A stretch of DNA of 64,000 bases from Viola odorata (lineage: Eukaryota > Streptophyta > Magnoliopsida > Malpighiales > Violaceae): assembly GCA_963691705.1 (NCBI GenBank), contig OY829538.1, forward strand, positions 19,370,443-19,434,442, in the 5' to 3' direction. Each line of letters starts with the position of its first letter. Within the stretch, counting starts at the first letter, position 1. Positions 23,456-32,067 of the stretch are shown piece after piece. The notes under the pieces are model-generated. The model was not told the DNA's origin, ran no database searches, and was given only the letters and a program-made list of their open reading frames with translations. A program made the position numbers and the translations under genes.

Positions 23456-23654
23456 ACAGTGAAGGACTATGAGTGCTACCCTCACCTGATCCGACTTTAC
23501 TTTCCGCACTTTAGTTTCCGCAAATTACTTTCTACAAATTACTTTAAGTCTGCATTTAAATTCTGCATCATTTTCAAAATCATCAATGGCACGAGATCAA
23601 CCATCTTTACTGCTCATCTAAAATCTCGGTTACACCTCATTTTTTGATAAGACA

Positions 23655-23670
23655 ATAAAGAGGGGGCAAC
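23655..23670 (+). other. Polypurine tract of element E
   Basis: AATAAAGAGGGGGCAAC lies immediately before the TG of the 3' LTR. It is the expected primer for plus-strand DNA synthesis. Confidence 0.8.
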
Positions 23671-25088
23671 TGTTGCTACACGATTTTTGATTTTAAATTC
23701 TTTGTCCAAACGTTTTTCATATCAATTTTTCAAAAATTGTACTTCCGTTTATTTTCCTCCAACTAGTGTTTATTTTTACACTTAATGTCATTTAAATTTT
23801 ATTTCATACTTTTTTCGCAGTTTTTATCACTTTTTCCGTTCGAACTTATATCGGTTCTTAGTAAAATTCTCAAAACTGATGGTCGAACTATTTCGCTCAG
23901 TAGCCACTTATTTTTTATTATTATTATTTTTCTAACTTGCGCTTCGTGCAATTTTAAATTTTAGCATTTTCTTTTCTATTTGAACTTTTACCATTTTAGC
24001 AAAATTTTATCGAGCGATACGACAAACTTTTCGTCGCTCACTATATGCCAATCATTTCAGCTTATTTTCTTATACATTTTAATATTTTCGGTTCGCGTTT
24101 ATGTTCATTTTCAGGCCAAATTGCTCGTACCGTCTACTTGAACTAAATAGTTAAATAATACATCAAGGGTTTGATCTCCACCATTGATGTAGTTGACATT
24201 GAAAGTCAAACAATATCAAGAGTAGAGATAATTAATTAAATGGCTCATGCCTGAGCCATCTTCGTCCTAATCCTTTCTCCTTGGGCTTCAAGCAAGCATT
24301 TAATGCCCATCACCTCATCTTCGCCACGCAACCCAAACGTGCTGCTCAAGGTCGACACTGTTGCTCTGCCTCGTCACCATCTCCGACGTCATCGAAGCCG
24401 ACATCACCCTCTCCTCCACCGCCACAAGCACGCTATAAATAGTGTGGCACGCTCTCTTCTAGAAAAGAAGGGAGGAACACACAAGGACGAACCCACAACT
24501 ACACACTAGCCTATACACGCCAAAGACTCAAAAACAATTCCCCACAAATTTACCACCCTTGCTCACTCTCTCTCTACTGCAAATCCGGTGCCAAATTCTT
24601 AAAACTCTGATCGCCGCTACAAGCCTCCAAGAGTCCATCACCACCAACGATTGTGCTCGCACTCACACTAGTAACTTCCGCAACAAATGGTAAAAGATTG
24701 CTTTCAAAGTTTTAATATTTTTTTGCATTTTTAGCTTGGTTTAGTTTTGATTAAATTTATCACTATTCTTACGTCCTTGCTTTGCTGTGTTTGCATGATG
24801 GATTTTCTTCTGCTGTTTGGATGGAGAAATTTGCAGGTTTGGGTGTCGTTGGCTGGACCTTGGTCGCCGACCAAGGTCGAAGAAGGTGAACAGGAGTGGG
24901 ATGGGTTAGCGCTAAGCGCTGGACCCAAGTACGCCGGCCCAGGCGAAGGAAATGCTGGGCTACGTGCCCAGCCCAGACGGAAGAGACAAGAAAAGGCCAG
25001 CCTAGCAGGGCGGGCCTACTGCTAGGTGCCTAACACCTTCCCGAGTCCATAACACGACCCTGAACCCACAGCTGGGCCCACCAGCAGG
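23671..25088 (+). repeat. 3' LTR of E, truncated and rearranged
   Basis: Alignable with the 5' LTR from its first base. It retains the TATA box (CTATAAATAG at about 24432-24441) that the 5' copy lost. After 25024 it jumps to sequence equivalent to 7711-7755 of the 5' LTR, a deletion of about 390 bases. It then ends with a 25-base inverted piece (25064-25088) of the region equivalent to 7289-7313. The true LTR end is missing. Confidence 0.85.
24432..24441 (+). promoter_or_regulatory. TATA box in the 3' LTR of E
   Basis: CTATAAATAG sits between two GCACGCT repeats. The 5' LTR has a single such repeat and no TATA box. Only this downstream LTR could drive transcription, and it would read into the antisense genes of B. 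Confidence 0.65.
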
Positions 25089-25777
25089 CGGCTACAAGTG
25101 AGAAAGAAGAATGATAATGCTAGAATACAAAGACTCACCCACGAGGCACTCGGACAGAGGCTTATATAAAGCAAAGTTTCGAACGTGGAAAGACGTCTTC
25201 ATTTCTAACAAGGCGTCAGCTTGAGCCAATTCCTTCTTAGACAAGACTGCCAGTTTCACCCAATCAGTATCGATAACGCCCTGGTTAAACCCCGAGCACC
25301 ATAAATGGGAGGGCAACTCAACAATGAAGAAACCATTTTTCCAGTCATCAATGACATCCTCAAACTCTGAAAAATTCTGCCAGAATGACTAATTTAGATG
25401 AAGCAAATCGATAGATAGAATAAAGATATTCTTCATCTAACAAGCGCGAAGAAAAGCATAAATACCGCACTACGATGGGGGAGTTAATTGCGCCTAATTG
25501 TATATCGGCGCAACATATTTTCTATTGAAGTATGAACAGGAAGACAAAAGCCATAAAGAAACATCTTAAAATATAACATCCTACGGGTTCCCCACAGTCT
25601 GTCGTGAAGCCTCATGCTCATATCTGGAAGCATAACGGTGTAACCGCTAGGAAAGGAGATACCGTGGTTCTCTAACTCGAATCGCAGAACAGTGTCGCAA
25701 GAGAAAACACTAACAGTATTCTCGATCTTAAAATCTAAGGGCCCCCGAGAGCCTGTTTGAGACCTTGTGTGGTGTAT
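25089..25777 (-). pseudogene. aORF-2 of B, N-terminal exon
   Basis: This is the other half of the gene cut by E. On the minus strand the frame shows VLRFELENHGISFPSGY, MRLHDRLWGTRRMLYFKMFLYGF and, after frame breaks, GFNQGVIDTDW and RNFALYKPLSECLVG. These match exon 1 of aORF-2 in C and D. A GTGAGT donor follows at about 25130. The position equivalent to the ATG in C and D reads ATA (25775-25777), so the start codon is lost. A frameshift near 25520 and a large gap in the middle of the domain also disable it. Confidence 0.78.
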
Positions 25778-25964
25778 AATAAAGAGACAATGAGAGAAAA
25801 TTTTGAGGAAGATGAAATAAGGTACCTTAGAGAAGAAAATGGCAGACGGGTCGACCGAGCCAACGAGCAGTTGAGAAGTTCTTCTACGAGCAAGAGAGAG
25901 AACGAAGGATAGTAGGGAAAATCTAAAATGCGAGTAAAAAGGTAAGAGGAAAGAAGTTGTTTCC

Positions 25965-25972
25965 TTTTAAAA
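25965..25972 (-). promoter_or_regulatory. TATA-like box of aORF-2 (B)
   Basis: CCTTTTAAAAGG on the minus strand lies about 190 bases before the start position. C has CCTTTAAAAGGG at about 185 and D has CCTTTAAAAATG at about 187. An AAGGTAC leader motif is at 25822-25828, 45 bases before the start. Confidence 0.6.
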
Positions 25973-26285
25973 GGTCGAACATCACAGTGGAGGCCAAACA
26001 ACCTATGAGAGTGAAACACGTGGGGAACGGAAGATGACATGTGGAAAAGCATTAAAGAAAATTTAAGGCTAAGCAGTTACATTGCTCATGGGACGCTTAA
26101 AAATAGGAAGTTAGAAAGACGGTTACGTGACATCCGTCATCGAAGAAATAGTTAACCGACCGGCATTAACCACCCTGTGATCGTAAGGTTAACGTGAGAG
26201 TGTGGCGAGAAAAGAGAAAAATATGAAAATATTTCTTTATTTGTATAAAAGCCATACGACATCTATAAAGCGTATGACGCACGTG

Positions 26286-26662
26286 TCAATCCTCGTCAAG
26301 CAAGCTAGAAGGCCAATAGAAATCATCTCCCTCCAGAGGTGGCAATTCTTCATCTAGCAGAGAAAAAGGTTCTTTAGGCATCTCCTCTTTGCCTTGCTCT
26401 GGTCGTAGGACCTTCGGAGGCCTTTTTCTCTTCAAAGGAGACACATACCAGTCCCTCAAGTTGGCAGGGGCCAGAATTCTGGGACCTTCGTAACGAGCTG
26501 GAATTCCCTCTCCAGAGATAAAACGCCTGATATAAGGAAACAGTTCATTACCTCCCCGCATAATTTCTTCTTCAACTACCATTGGTGAAGCATGAGCCGT
26601 AGAAATAGGAGGAGTTTTGGGGAGTTACGCTCTGCAACTTTCGAAGAGCACGAACCAGCCAT
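26286..26662 (-). pseudogene. aORF-3 of element B (small protein, frameshifted)
   Basis: The start at 26662 (MAGSCSSKVAERNS) matches the context of aORF-3 in D (MADFY...DRNS). One frameshift near 26620, in an AAAAC run, joins it to the open frame ending at 26286. The C-terminus FYWPSSLLDED parallels YHHGIYWSDED in D and YWPSYWPDDD in C. The middle has a basic cluster (PLKRKRPPK) and then an acidic tail, a nuclear-protein-like charge pattern. A TATA-like CTATTTAAT lies at 26702-26711. An AATAAA signal follows on the minus strand near 26240. The function is unknown. Confidence 0.6.
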
Positions 26663-26985
26663 TGAACGGAAGAAAGTCAACATGGTAAAGTGAGAATTTT
26701 TTTATTAAATAGCCATGGTGAAGAGGCGTTCCTACCTTTTCATATGCCATGGCAATTAATACACCTCGAGAGCACAAGTCATGATGGGAAAATTTGATTC
26801 TTTAGCCACGCCTGTTTGAAATTTGTGCTAATCAAAAGGCACCAAAAAAATTGACCAATCGATTAGCATTGGGAATAGGGTGTGAAGTTAATGCAAGGAA
26901 CGGTCAGGATGAATATTTACCATCACCAGTTAGATTTAGTGACTAAGAAGAACAAACGTCGCGGAAGCCCGGCCAGTGGCAGACC

Positions 26986-27001
26986 CATTTTTGGTTGGGC
27001 T
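26986..27001 (+). other. Internal copy of the plus-strand primer region (B)
   Basis: CATTTTTGGTTGGGCT closely resembles the sequence before the 3' LTR (CATTTTCGGTTGGGCTTA, 27745-27762) in the same orientation. It lies between aORF-3 and aORF-4. C (45410-45425) and D (47401-47423) have a copy at the equivalent place. Confidence 0.65.
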
Positions 27002-27168
27002 GAGAAATGTTAGTCTCAATCGGTGCATCATTTGCGCATCCCGAAGGAAAACATCACAAGCAAGTTAACACGAAAGCCACTTTATTTATGGTCTAAACGG
27101 CCCAAGCATGCATACACGTACATAAATATAAAACAAAACCAGAAAAGCATAAAGACGGCTACAAGCAG

Positions 27169-27552
27169 TTAGACAGCGGACCCGGCATCGTCATCCCTAT
27201 CCACATAGGGAATCTCCCTCAAAGCATCAGCAATGGAGGTCAACTCAGAGGAGGAAGCTCTCGTACCCTTCAAACAGCACCCTAGTAAGTCTTTCCTGTG
27301 TTGCAGCATATTGATGGCCATATGGATGCGAGAGATAAAAGTAGCTATCTTTGACACATTCTCCAAAGGGTTGAAATCCTCTATGGAAGTCGTGCCTTGC
27401 AGGGCCAATAGAGGATTTAGCATCCCTTGAAGCTCCATAACATCTTCAGAAGTCTTGGTCACCATAGACTCCAAAAAACCAATGTCAGCCAGGGTGAGAC
27501 TCTTCAAAGTATGAGCTTTTGAGATCAGAAAATTTTTGGTCACTTCATCCAT
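27169..27552 (-). CDS. aORF-4 of element B (conserved 127-residue protein, open)
   Basis: An intact antisense gene in an element that has lost pol. The protein is predicted to be mostly helical. The start MDEVTKNFLISKA matches MEDLTRNFLISKA in C and MDELTRNFLISKT in D. Shared features follow: TLK.LT..DI.FLE, ED..EL.GM, DFNPLENVSK, QQRKDLL.CCLK (here QHRKDLLGCCLK) and an acidic C-terminus (DDDAGSAV). No signal peptide or membrane segment is seen, and I recognise no known family. The start is fixed by alignment of the three copies and by a TATA box 60-70 bases upstream. Confidence 0.72.
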   Translation of the reverse strand: MDEVTKNFLISKAHTLKSLTLADIGFLESMVTKTSEDVMELQGMLNPLLALQGTTSIEDFNPLENVSKIATFISRIHMAINMLQHRKDLLGCCLKGTRASSSELTSIADALREIPYVDRDDDAGSAV

Positions 27553-27611
27553 AGTGGAAATACTGAGAAAGATGTAGAAAAGATGTGAAGAAACAGTTCA
27601 GAAAAAGATTC

Positions 27612-27620
27612 AATTTATAG
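27612..27620 (-). promoter_or_regulatory. TATA box of aORF-4 (B)
   Basis: CCTATAAATTG on the minus strand is about 65 bases before the ATG. The spacing is nearly the same in C (about 62) and D (about 66). Confidence 0.65.
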
Positions 27621-27744
27621 GCCTAAGGGAATGCCGATTTGAGAAGACGCGTCTCTAGAAAATCGAACCACCATCATCACCACACAGACCGTTAAGTAGA
27701 CAAGGCCGAAAATGGAATGGTAGCCCTTGGTAAACAGTCGGGCT

Positions 27745-27762
27745 CATTTTCGGTTGGGCTTA
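27745..27762 (+). other. Plus-strand primer region of element B
   Basis: CATTTTCGGTTGGGCTTA abuts the 3' LTR. D has ATTTCAGTTGGGCTTA at the same place. It is not a classical purine run, but its position and conservation make it the candidate primer. Confidence 0.65.
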
Positions 27763-28273
27763 TGATAACTATAGAAGTGATTTCAAGTGCATTTTCGTCC
27801 TTACACTCGATGATAAAGCCGGAGTACTATAGTTGTCACCTGGACTGAACTACTATAGTTCTCGCCTCCCACTTCTTACTGGAAATCCCGGGATGGTCGA
27901 CGTCAATGGGGGGGGAGGGTCTCACAAGATATTTGTTCACACAGATGGTGTTATCCCATCCCTGGAGTTATAAGGCATCATCTGAGAGCCTTGGACGTTA
28001 TCAACTTAAGATAACCCCCCCCCCCCCCCCCCCCCCCTTCTAGGTAACGTCCGCCTCTTGCCTATAAATACCTAGCATTCAAGGCAAAGAGGGTAAGCCT
28101 AAACTAGCTAGTCGAAGCTCTGCCATTTTGGAACCTTTGTACTAACTTAAGCATCGGAGCTTCTACGCCAGAGACCCCCTCCGGCGCTTTGCAGGTACAT
28201 CGGACAACAAAAATAGTAATCTCAGGAGGCCACTTTCCATACTCATCCCTCTCCAGAAGATCAAATACTATCA
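27763..28273 (+). repeat. 3' LTR of element B
   Basis: Matches 165-656 from TGATAACTATAG to AATACTATCA. A C-rich stretch has expanded to 23 C (28015-28037), destroying the right arm of the promoter inverted repeat kept in the 5' copy. The right target duplication gaaac follows at 28274-28278. Confidence 0.92.
28015..28037 (+). repeat. Run of 23 C (largest of five C runs)
   Basis: Other runs: 15 C at 1313-1327, 16 C at 11946-11961, 11 C at 62868-62878 and 14 C at 63165-63178. All are C on the plus strand. They may be true expansions or assembly and sequencing length errors. Confidence 0.8.
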
Positions 28274-28278
28274 GAAAC
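28274..28278. repeat. Right target-site duplication of element B (gaaac)
   Basis: Identical to 160-164; it proves that A flanks B on both sides. Confidence 0.92.
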
Positions 28279-28720
28279 CACCCACCACTTGGTGACCAAG
28301 ATTGATCAAGAGTCAAACCTATGACAATAACTAAGGGCGCTACATGGGAGGCAACCCATGTCCTTTCTCTTTTCTTTAAATTTTGATTTTCTTAGTTTTT
28401 GATTTTTGTAAATAAAAGTTATTCTCATCAGATTCATCTCGTGTGCAGTTTGATTACCTGAGTCGATAAATCTTGGCCAAGAGCTCATCTCGAGCTCGGC
28501 CAAGATTTGTCTAAACAGACGTGACTGGAGCCACCTTTAGAGCGGACAGCTGTCAAGCCGTGTCAAGGATAACGGATAAAAGCCATTTTTTGAAATTGAA
28601 TTTCAAAAGGAAATTAAATCCTACTAAACTGCCTTATCTAGCTTGATAGCTATCATCTTAACTCCTACTCCAACTCTATATCTTCCATAAAATTCTCCAA
28701 CTCCCTAAAAATTCACCATC

Positions 28721-31134
28721 ATGGCTAGATTAAAAGCCAAAAATCCCAAGAAGGCTCTCATCACAAAATCAATTCCTACAAAGAAAATTTCTCCCTCTCT
28801 AAAACCCTCTCAAATGAAAAGAAACCCTAAGAAAAATCCTATCTCAGCTCCACCAAAACCATATCACTATCCTTCATGGCTGATTAGTCCACCAAAATCA
28901 TATCAAAATTTTCCTCCTGGCATGGTGTTTTCAACACCACCAGAAGAGCCTCCAACCGCAAGAAACAGTGGTGGCCCCTCTACCAGACGCCGCATCATCA
29001 TTCCCACACCCGTAATTCAACAAGAAAAATAAGAAATAGAGGATAGGGGTGACGAAGTGGAAGAAGAGGAGGAAGAGATAGTAGAAGACTCTGCCAATGA
29101 AGTGGACGAAGAGGAACCAGAAGAGAAGGGAAAAGAAGAACCAAAACCTAGATCGGAGCCAGTCGACACAGTGTTGGCGAGTGAGAACGACTCCAAAGAG
29201 ATTCCGTTGAGAAGGAGGAAGAAAAGGGTGGTCCCACTGAGTAAAGTGGCAGATCGGAGCGAAAGAACAGAGAGGAGGAGGGCTAGCAAAGCAATGACCG
29301 ATCAAGCCTTCTAGGAAGCCGCGAGGAGCCCCCAGAGTCCGACCTTCACCCACCTGAAAAACAAGACGGTCTGGCTCAATCAACCACTGAAGGAGCTAGA
29401 GTCGGACAAGGAAACCCCAACCCCAAGCCCTACAAGTAGGTGGCCCACAAAAAAGTGGTCAAGATCGGCCTTGGTTCAGAATCAGCCCCCAATCCAAAAA
29501 CAGGGGAAAATTCTAACGAGGAGGAGTTAAAGAAGCAGGAGATAGAGATGGAGAAGAAGGGGAAGGTGGTTGTGGAGAAGAAGGTAACCACAACATCAAA
29601 GAGGAAAGCAGATGCCGCGGCGGAGCAGTCGGCCCCACCCAAGAGAACCAAAGGCTTAGTAGCCAAAACTAGAGGTAAGAAGCAATACTCAGATCAACTT
29701 GAGGATTCTAATGACGAAATAGCTCCAGTCTTGGCCAAGTCCACGGCCAAGGCTGTTAAGGTACCACCACTTCACACATTGAAGGGTTGGCTGAGGTTTG
29801 ACACTCCAGACCTCAAAGCCAAGCTCACTAAAAAGTATCTTTCTGATATTATTCCCATGCTCTTCTTGATTTTTCTTTTCTTGATGTTATGGGTGCGGGG
29901 AATAGAACCAGACAATACATGTTTAATATTGGGTGGGAATCTTTCTTGCTGCTTGATATGCCTGCTTACACTGAATTGTGCTTAGAATTCCATTCCTCTT
30001 TTTGGCTTCACTAAGATTTGCTATATACCAATGGTAGGGATTATCCCAATTTATCTACTGCTGATGTGATAAATTTTCGGCTCTGTAATGTTTAGTCCCA
30101 CATGTTAATTGATGAGTTTAACTTGATGCTTGGGTTTGCAACCCCTAATAGCATAAAATCTAGTGAATACTTGACTGCTTTGACTGATCACCCCACTAAG
30201 TGGGATAAAACCGTAGCTTATAGGGAACTCACTACAGATGACAAGATCAGTTTTGAAAAAAATGCTAAAGCCCTCCAGATTAGAGATCCTACCTTGTGGA
30301 TTCTCTATAGGATTTTGTCCATTAATCTGAGTGGAAAAACCAATGTTTCTGGAAATGCCTCAAAACTGGAAATTTTCTTGTTATGGTGTATGAAGCATGA
30401 GAAAAGAGTAAACCTAGGCTACTGGTTAGTTAAGCAAATACAGGCTTGTGAAGTCACATCAAAAATGATACTAGGGACCTTGATTACGAGTCTAGTTGTA
30501 TCCACTAGGGGTCTGAATCTTGAGTCTGCTAATTTACATGACGCTTGTGGTGTGCGCCTTATGAATATTAAAGTATTTGATCAGATGGGCCACTTCCATT
30601 TGGAAGGTAGCTTTGTTCATTTTAATGTAGGGTACACACCAGTGGAGGAGCATATTTTTGGCAAGAAGTACCAAGGAAACTTCAAGTTAAAGCCAATCAA
30701 GTTTGAAGATGATGAAGCCCCTCTAGACCAGAATGCAGAAGCAAATCTAGGCCAAGCCAGTGGCCAAGATGGAGCTTCGAAGACTCAAGAAGAGCCTGAA
30801 CCTTAGCTGCCACCGTGGGCCACAATCATCCTGGACCAACAAACTGAGCTTTATTGCCAGCCAGAACTAGTTCATGGAATTCCAAGAGTCTGCCAGTGCC
30901 CAGCTCCAGCAGTCCATAGACACTCACAAAACCCAGCTCAAGGAATTTCACGATGCCGCAACTACCAGAATCCAACAATCCATTGATGTGCACCAGGCCC
31001 AGTTCAAGCAAATTGAGATTGGGTTGGCAAACTGTCTCGGAGACATCCGCGTCCTATTCAATACACACAAGAGCCTCCACACCAAACTGGACGCGTATCT
31101 CACCTCTGACTCCAAAGATGAAGCTCCTATATAA
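28721..31134 (+). pseudogene. Env-position ATHILA-ORF1-like gene of element A
   Basis: Athila elements carry an additional gene after pol, in the position of a retroviral env, containing the ATHILA ORF-1 domain (PF03078-like). Here it starts at 28721 (MARLKAKNPKK). It has a basic/proline-rich N-terminus, a stop at 29030, a Glu-rich stretch, a stop at 29312, and a frameshift before 29440. The ORF1-like core follows (GWLRFDTPDLKAKLTKKYLS ... SLDEF-like LIDEFNLMLGF ... FLLWCMKHEKRVNLGYWLV ... ILGTLITSLV) with further breaks at 29870-30100. A stop at 30804 and a frameshift lead to a C-terminal coiled coil with a twice-repeated QQSID.H..Q motif ending at 31134. I see no clear signal peptide or membrane anchor, so env function is not shown. 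Confidence 0.72.
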
Positions 31135-31451
31135 GTTCCACCCCAGGTTGTGTCGTTTCTTTCCTCTCTCTTTTTTTTTTATTTCTCATCTTTTTCTTTA
31201 GCTTAGTTTTGCTATTTGCGTCTCTCCTTCTCACACAATGAGGGCATTGCTTCTTCTAAGTGTGGGGAGGTAGTATTTACTTTCGTGTTTTGTTTGATTA
31301 GATGTAAATATACTGCTTTTGTGTGTTTATTTTTGAAGCATGAAATGTTTTGTTTTTATTGTATGTTTTTAGGAGCCTTGGCCAAGACAGTAGACCAAGG
31401 CAGGCTAGATAGAGTCGTCTGCATGATTTTGTTTAAATTTTATGTGTTTAG
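31135..31451 (+). other. 3' UTR of element A
   Basis: T-rich sequence with AAGTGTGGGGAGGTAG at 31258-31273, the purine-rich signature found near Athila 3' ends. A TTGGCCAAG pair (CCTTGGCCAAGACAG..GACCAAGG) is at 31376-31404. Whether A's 3' LTR starts here cannot be decided, because C interrupts it. Confidence 0.5.
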
Positions 31452-31981
31452 TGATAACAATTAAGGAAACACCAAGGGTATAATCGTCTTCCTACCTCCA
31501 GTCAAAACCGGATTTCTGTAGACCTTGACTAAAAGACGACACCCGACTGCCGCCCCCATTAGGCCAAGGATCCTGGGATGGTCGACATCAGCGGGGGGGA
31601 CCTACACGGCGTCATCCCATCTCAGGAACCCCGACAACGACATACTGGCAATATCCCACTAGCGATATCCTCCTGCTGACGTCATCCTGTACGGTCCAGC
31701 TGACGTCATCCTGGGCGTTATCTCTCCTTGATAACGCCCACCCCTGGGGGTAACGACCTTCTTCTCTTCAGCTATAAATACCCCACATTTATAGATCGAG
31801 GGTAAGAGCAAATTCTCTACTAGAATCTCTGCAGAATTTCATAACCTTACTAACTTAAGCATAGGAGTGTCTATGCCGGAGCCCCCCCTCCGGCGCTTTG
31901 CAGGTATCGCGGACAACAGCCACGGTGATTCCGGACAGCCGTAATCCTCATTCCGCCCCCGAAGAAACTTGAATCTTATCA
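31452..31981 (+). repeat. 5' LTR of element C
   Basis: Starts TGATAACAATTAAGG and ends GAATCTTATCA; the primer site follows. The start matches that of D (TGATAACAATCC), the end resembles TTCTTATCA of D, and the R/U5 part is similar to B and D. About 530 bp. Confidence 0.85.
31677..31780 (+). promoter_or_regulatory. C LTR promoter: two TGACGTCA sites, inverted repeat, TATA box
   Basis: GCTGACGTCATCCTG occurs twice, with TGACGTCA at 31677-31684 and 31701-31708, the palindromic core bound by plant bZIP factors. GGGCGTTATC and GATAACGCCC (31713-31739) form a 10-bp inverted repeat with a 7-base spacer. TATAAATA is at 31773-31780. Paired TGACG sites resemble as-1-type stress-responsive elements. 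Confidence 0.7.
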
Positions 31982-31983
31982 AA

Positions 31984-32001
31984 TTGGTGTTTTCATTGAG
32001 A
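31984..32001 (+). other. Primer-binding site of element C
   Basis: TTGGTGTTTTCATTGAGA follows the LTR by two bases. D has TTGGTGCTTTCATTGAGA. The tRNA is not identified here. Confidence 0.7.
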
Positions 32002-32067
32002 GTCTTGGTTTTAATTAAGTGAGCGTCCTTAATAGCCAAGCTTTATTCTTCTGGGAATTTGAAGATC

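Larger units (their letters stand above)
5926..25088 (+). mobile_element. Ogre-like (Tat lineage) LTR retrotransposon E
   Basis: E has a 2-kb 5' LTR, a primer site of the kind described for Ogre (TGGCGACTCCACTGGGGA), a separate ORF1 ahead of gag, two zinc knuckles in gag, protease, a candidate intron before RT, RNase H, an additional aRNH domain, integrase and a long repeat-rich 3' region. This order is characteristic of Ogre-type elements. It is inserted in aORF-2 of B and is itself interrupted by solo LTR G. The 3' LTR is truncated and rearranged, so no target-site duplication can be verified. Every major reading frame has stops or frameshifts. Confidence 0.9.
165..28273 (+). mobile_element. 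Tat-like LTR retrotransposon B (pol deleted, antisense gene block, interrupted by E)
   Basis: B is bounded by LTRs at 165-656 and 27763-28273 and by the 5-bp duplication gaaac. It has a degraded primer site, a gag pseudogene at 753-2116 and four genes on the opposite strand. Its protease, RT, RNase H and integrase are absent: the gag homology stops near 2116 and is followed at once by sequence like the 3' flank of aORF-1. Without nested element E (5926-25088) it measures about 8.9 kb, against about 15 kb for relative D. B is therefore a non-autonomous deletion derivative whose movement would have needed pol from a relative such as C or D. The Tat-like assignment rests on similarity of its gag and antisense genes to C and D, which retain Tat-type pol. 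Confidence 0.85.
28279..31451 (+). mobile_element. Athila-like element A, 3' part (env-position gene and 3' UTR)
   Basis: Directly after B the interrupted pol frame closes. A short spacer includes the CGCTACATGGGAGGCAACCC type of sequence often seen after Athila pol. Then comes the env-position gene and a 3' UTR. The 3' end is hidden because element C is inserted at 31452. An inverted pair of CTTGGCCAAG-like words lies at 28472-28507. Confidence 0.8.

Noticed and set aside
25735..26052. 105-codon minus frame upstream of aORF-2 in B
   Set aside because: It covers the promoter and leader of aORF-2 and is not conserved in C or D.
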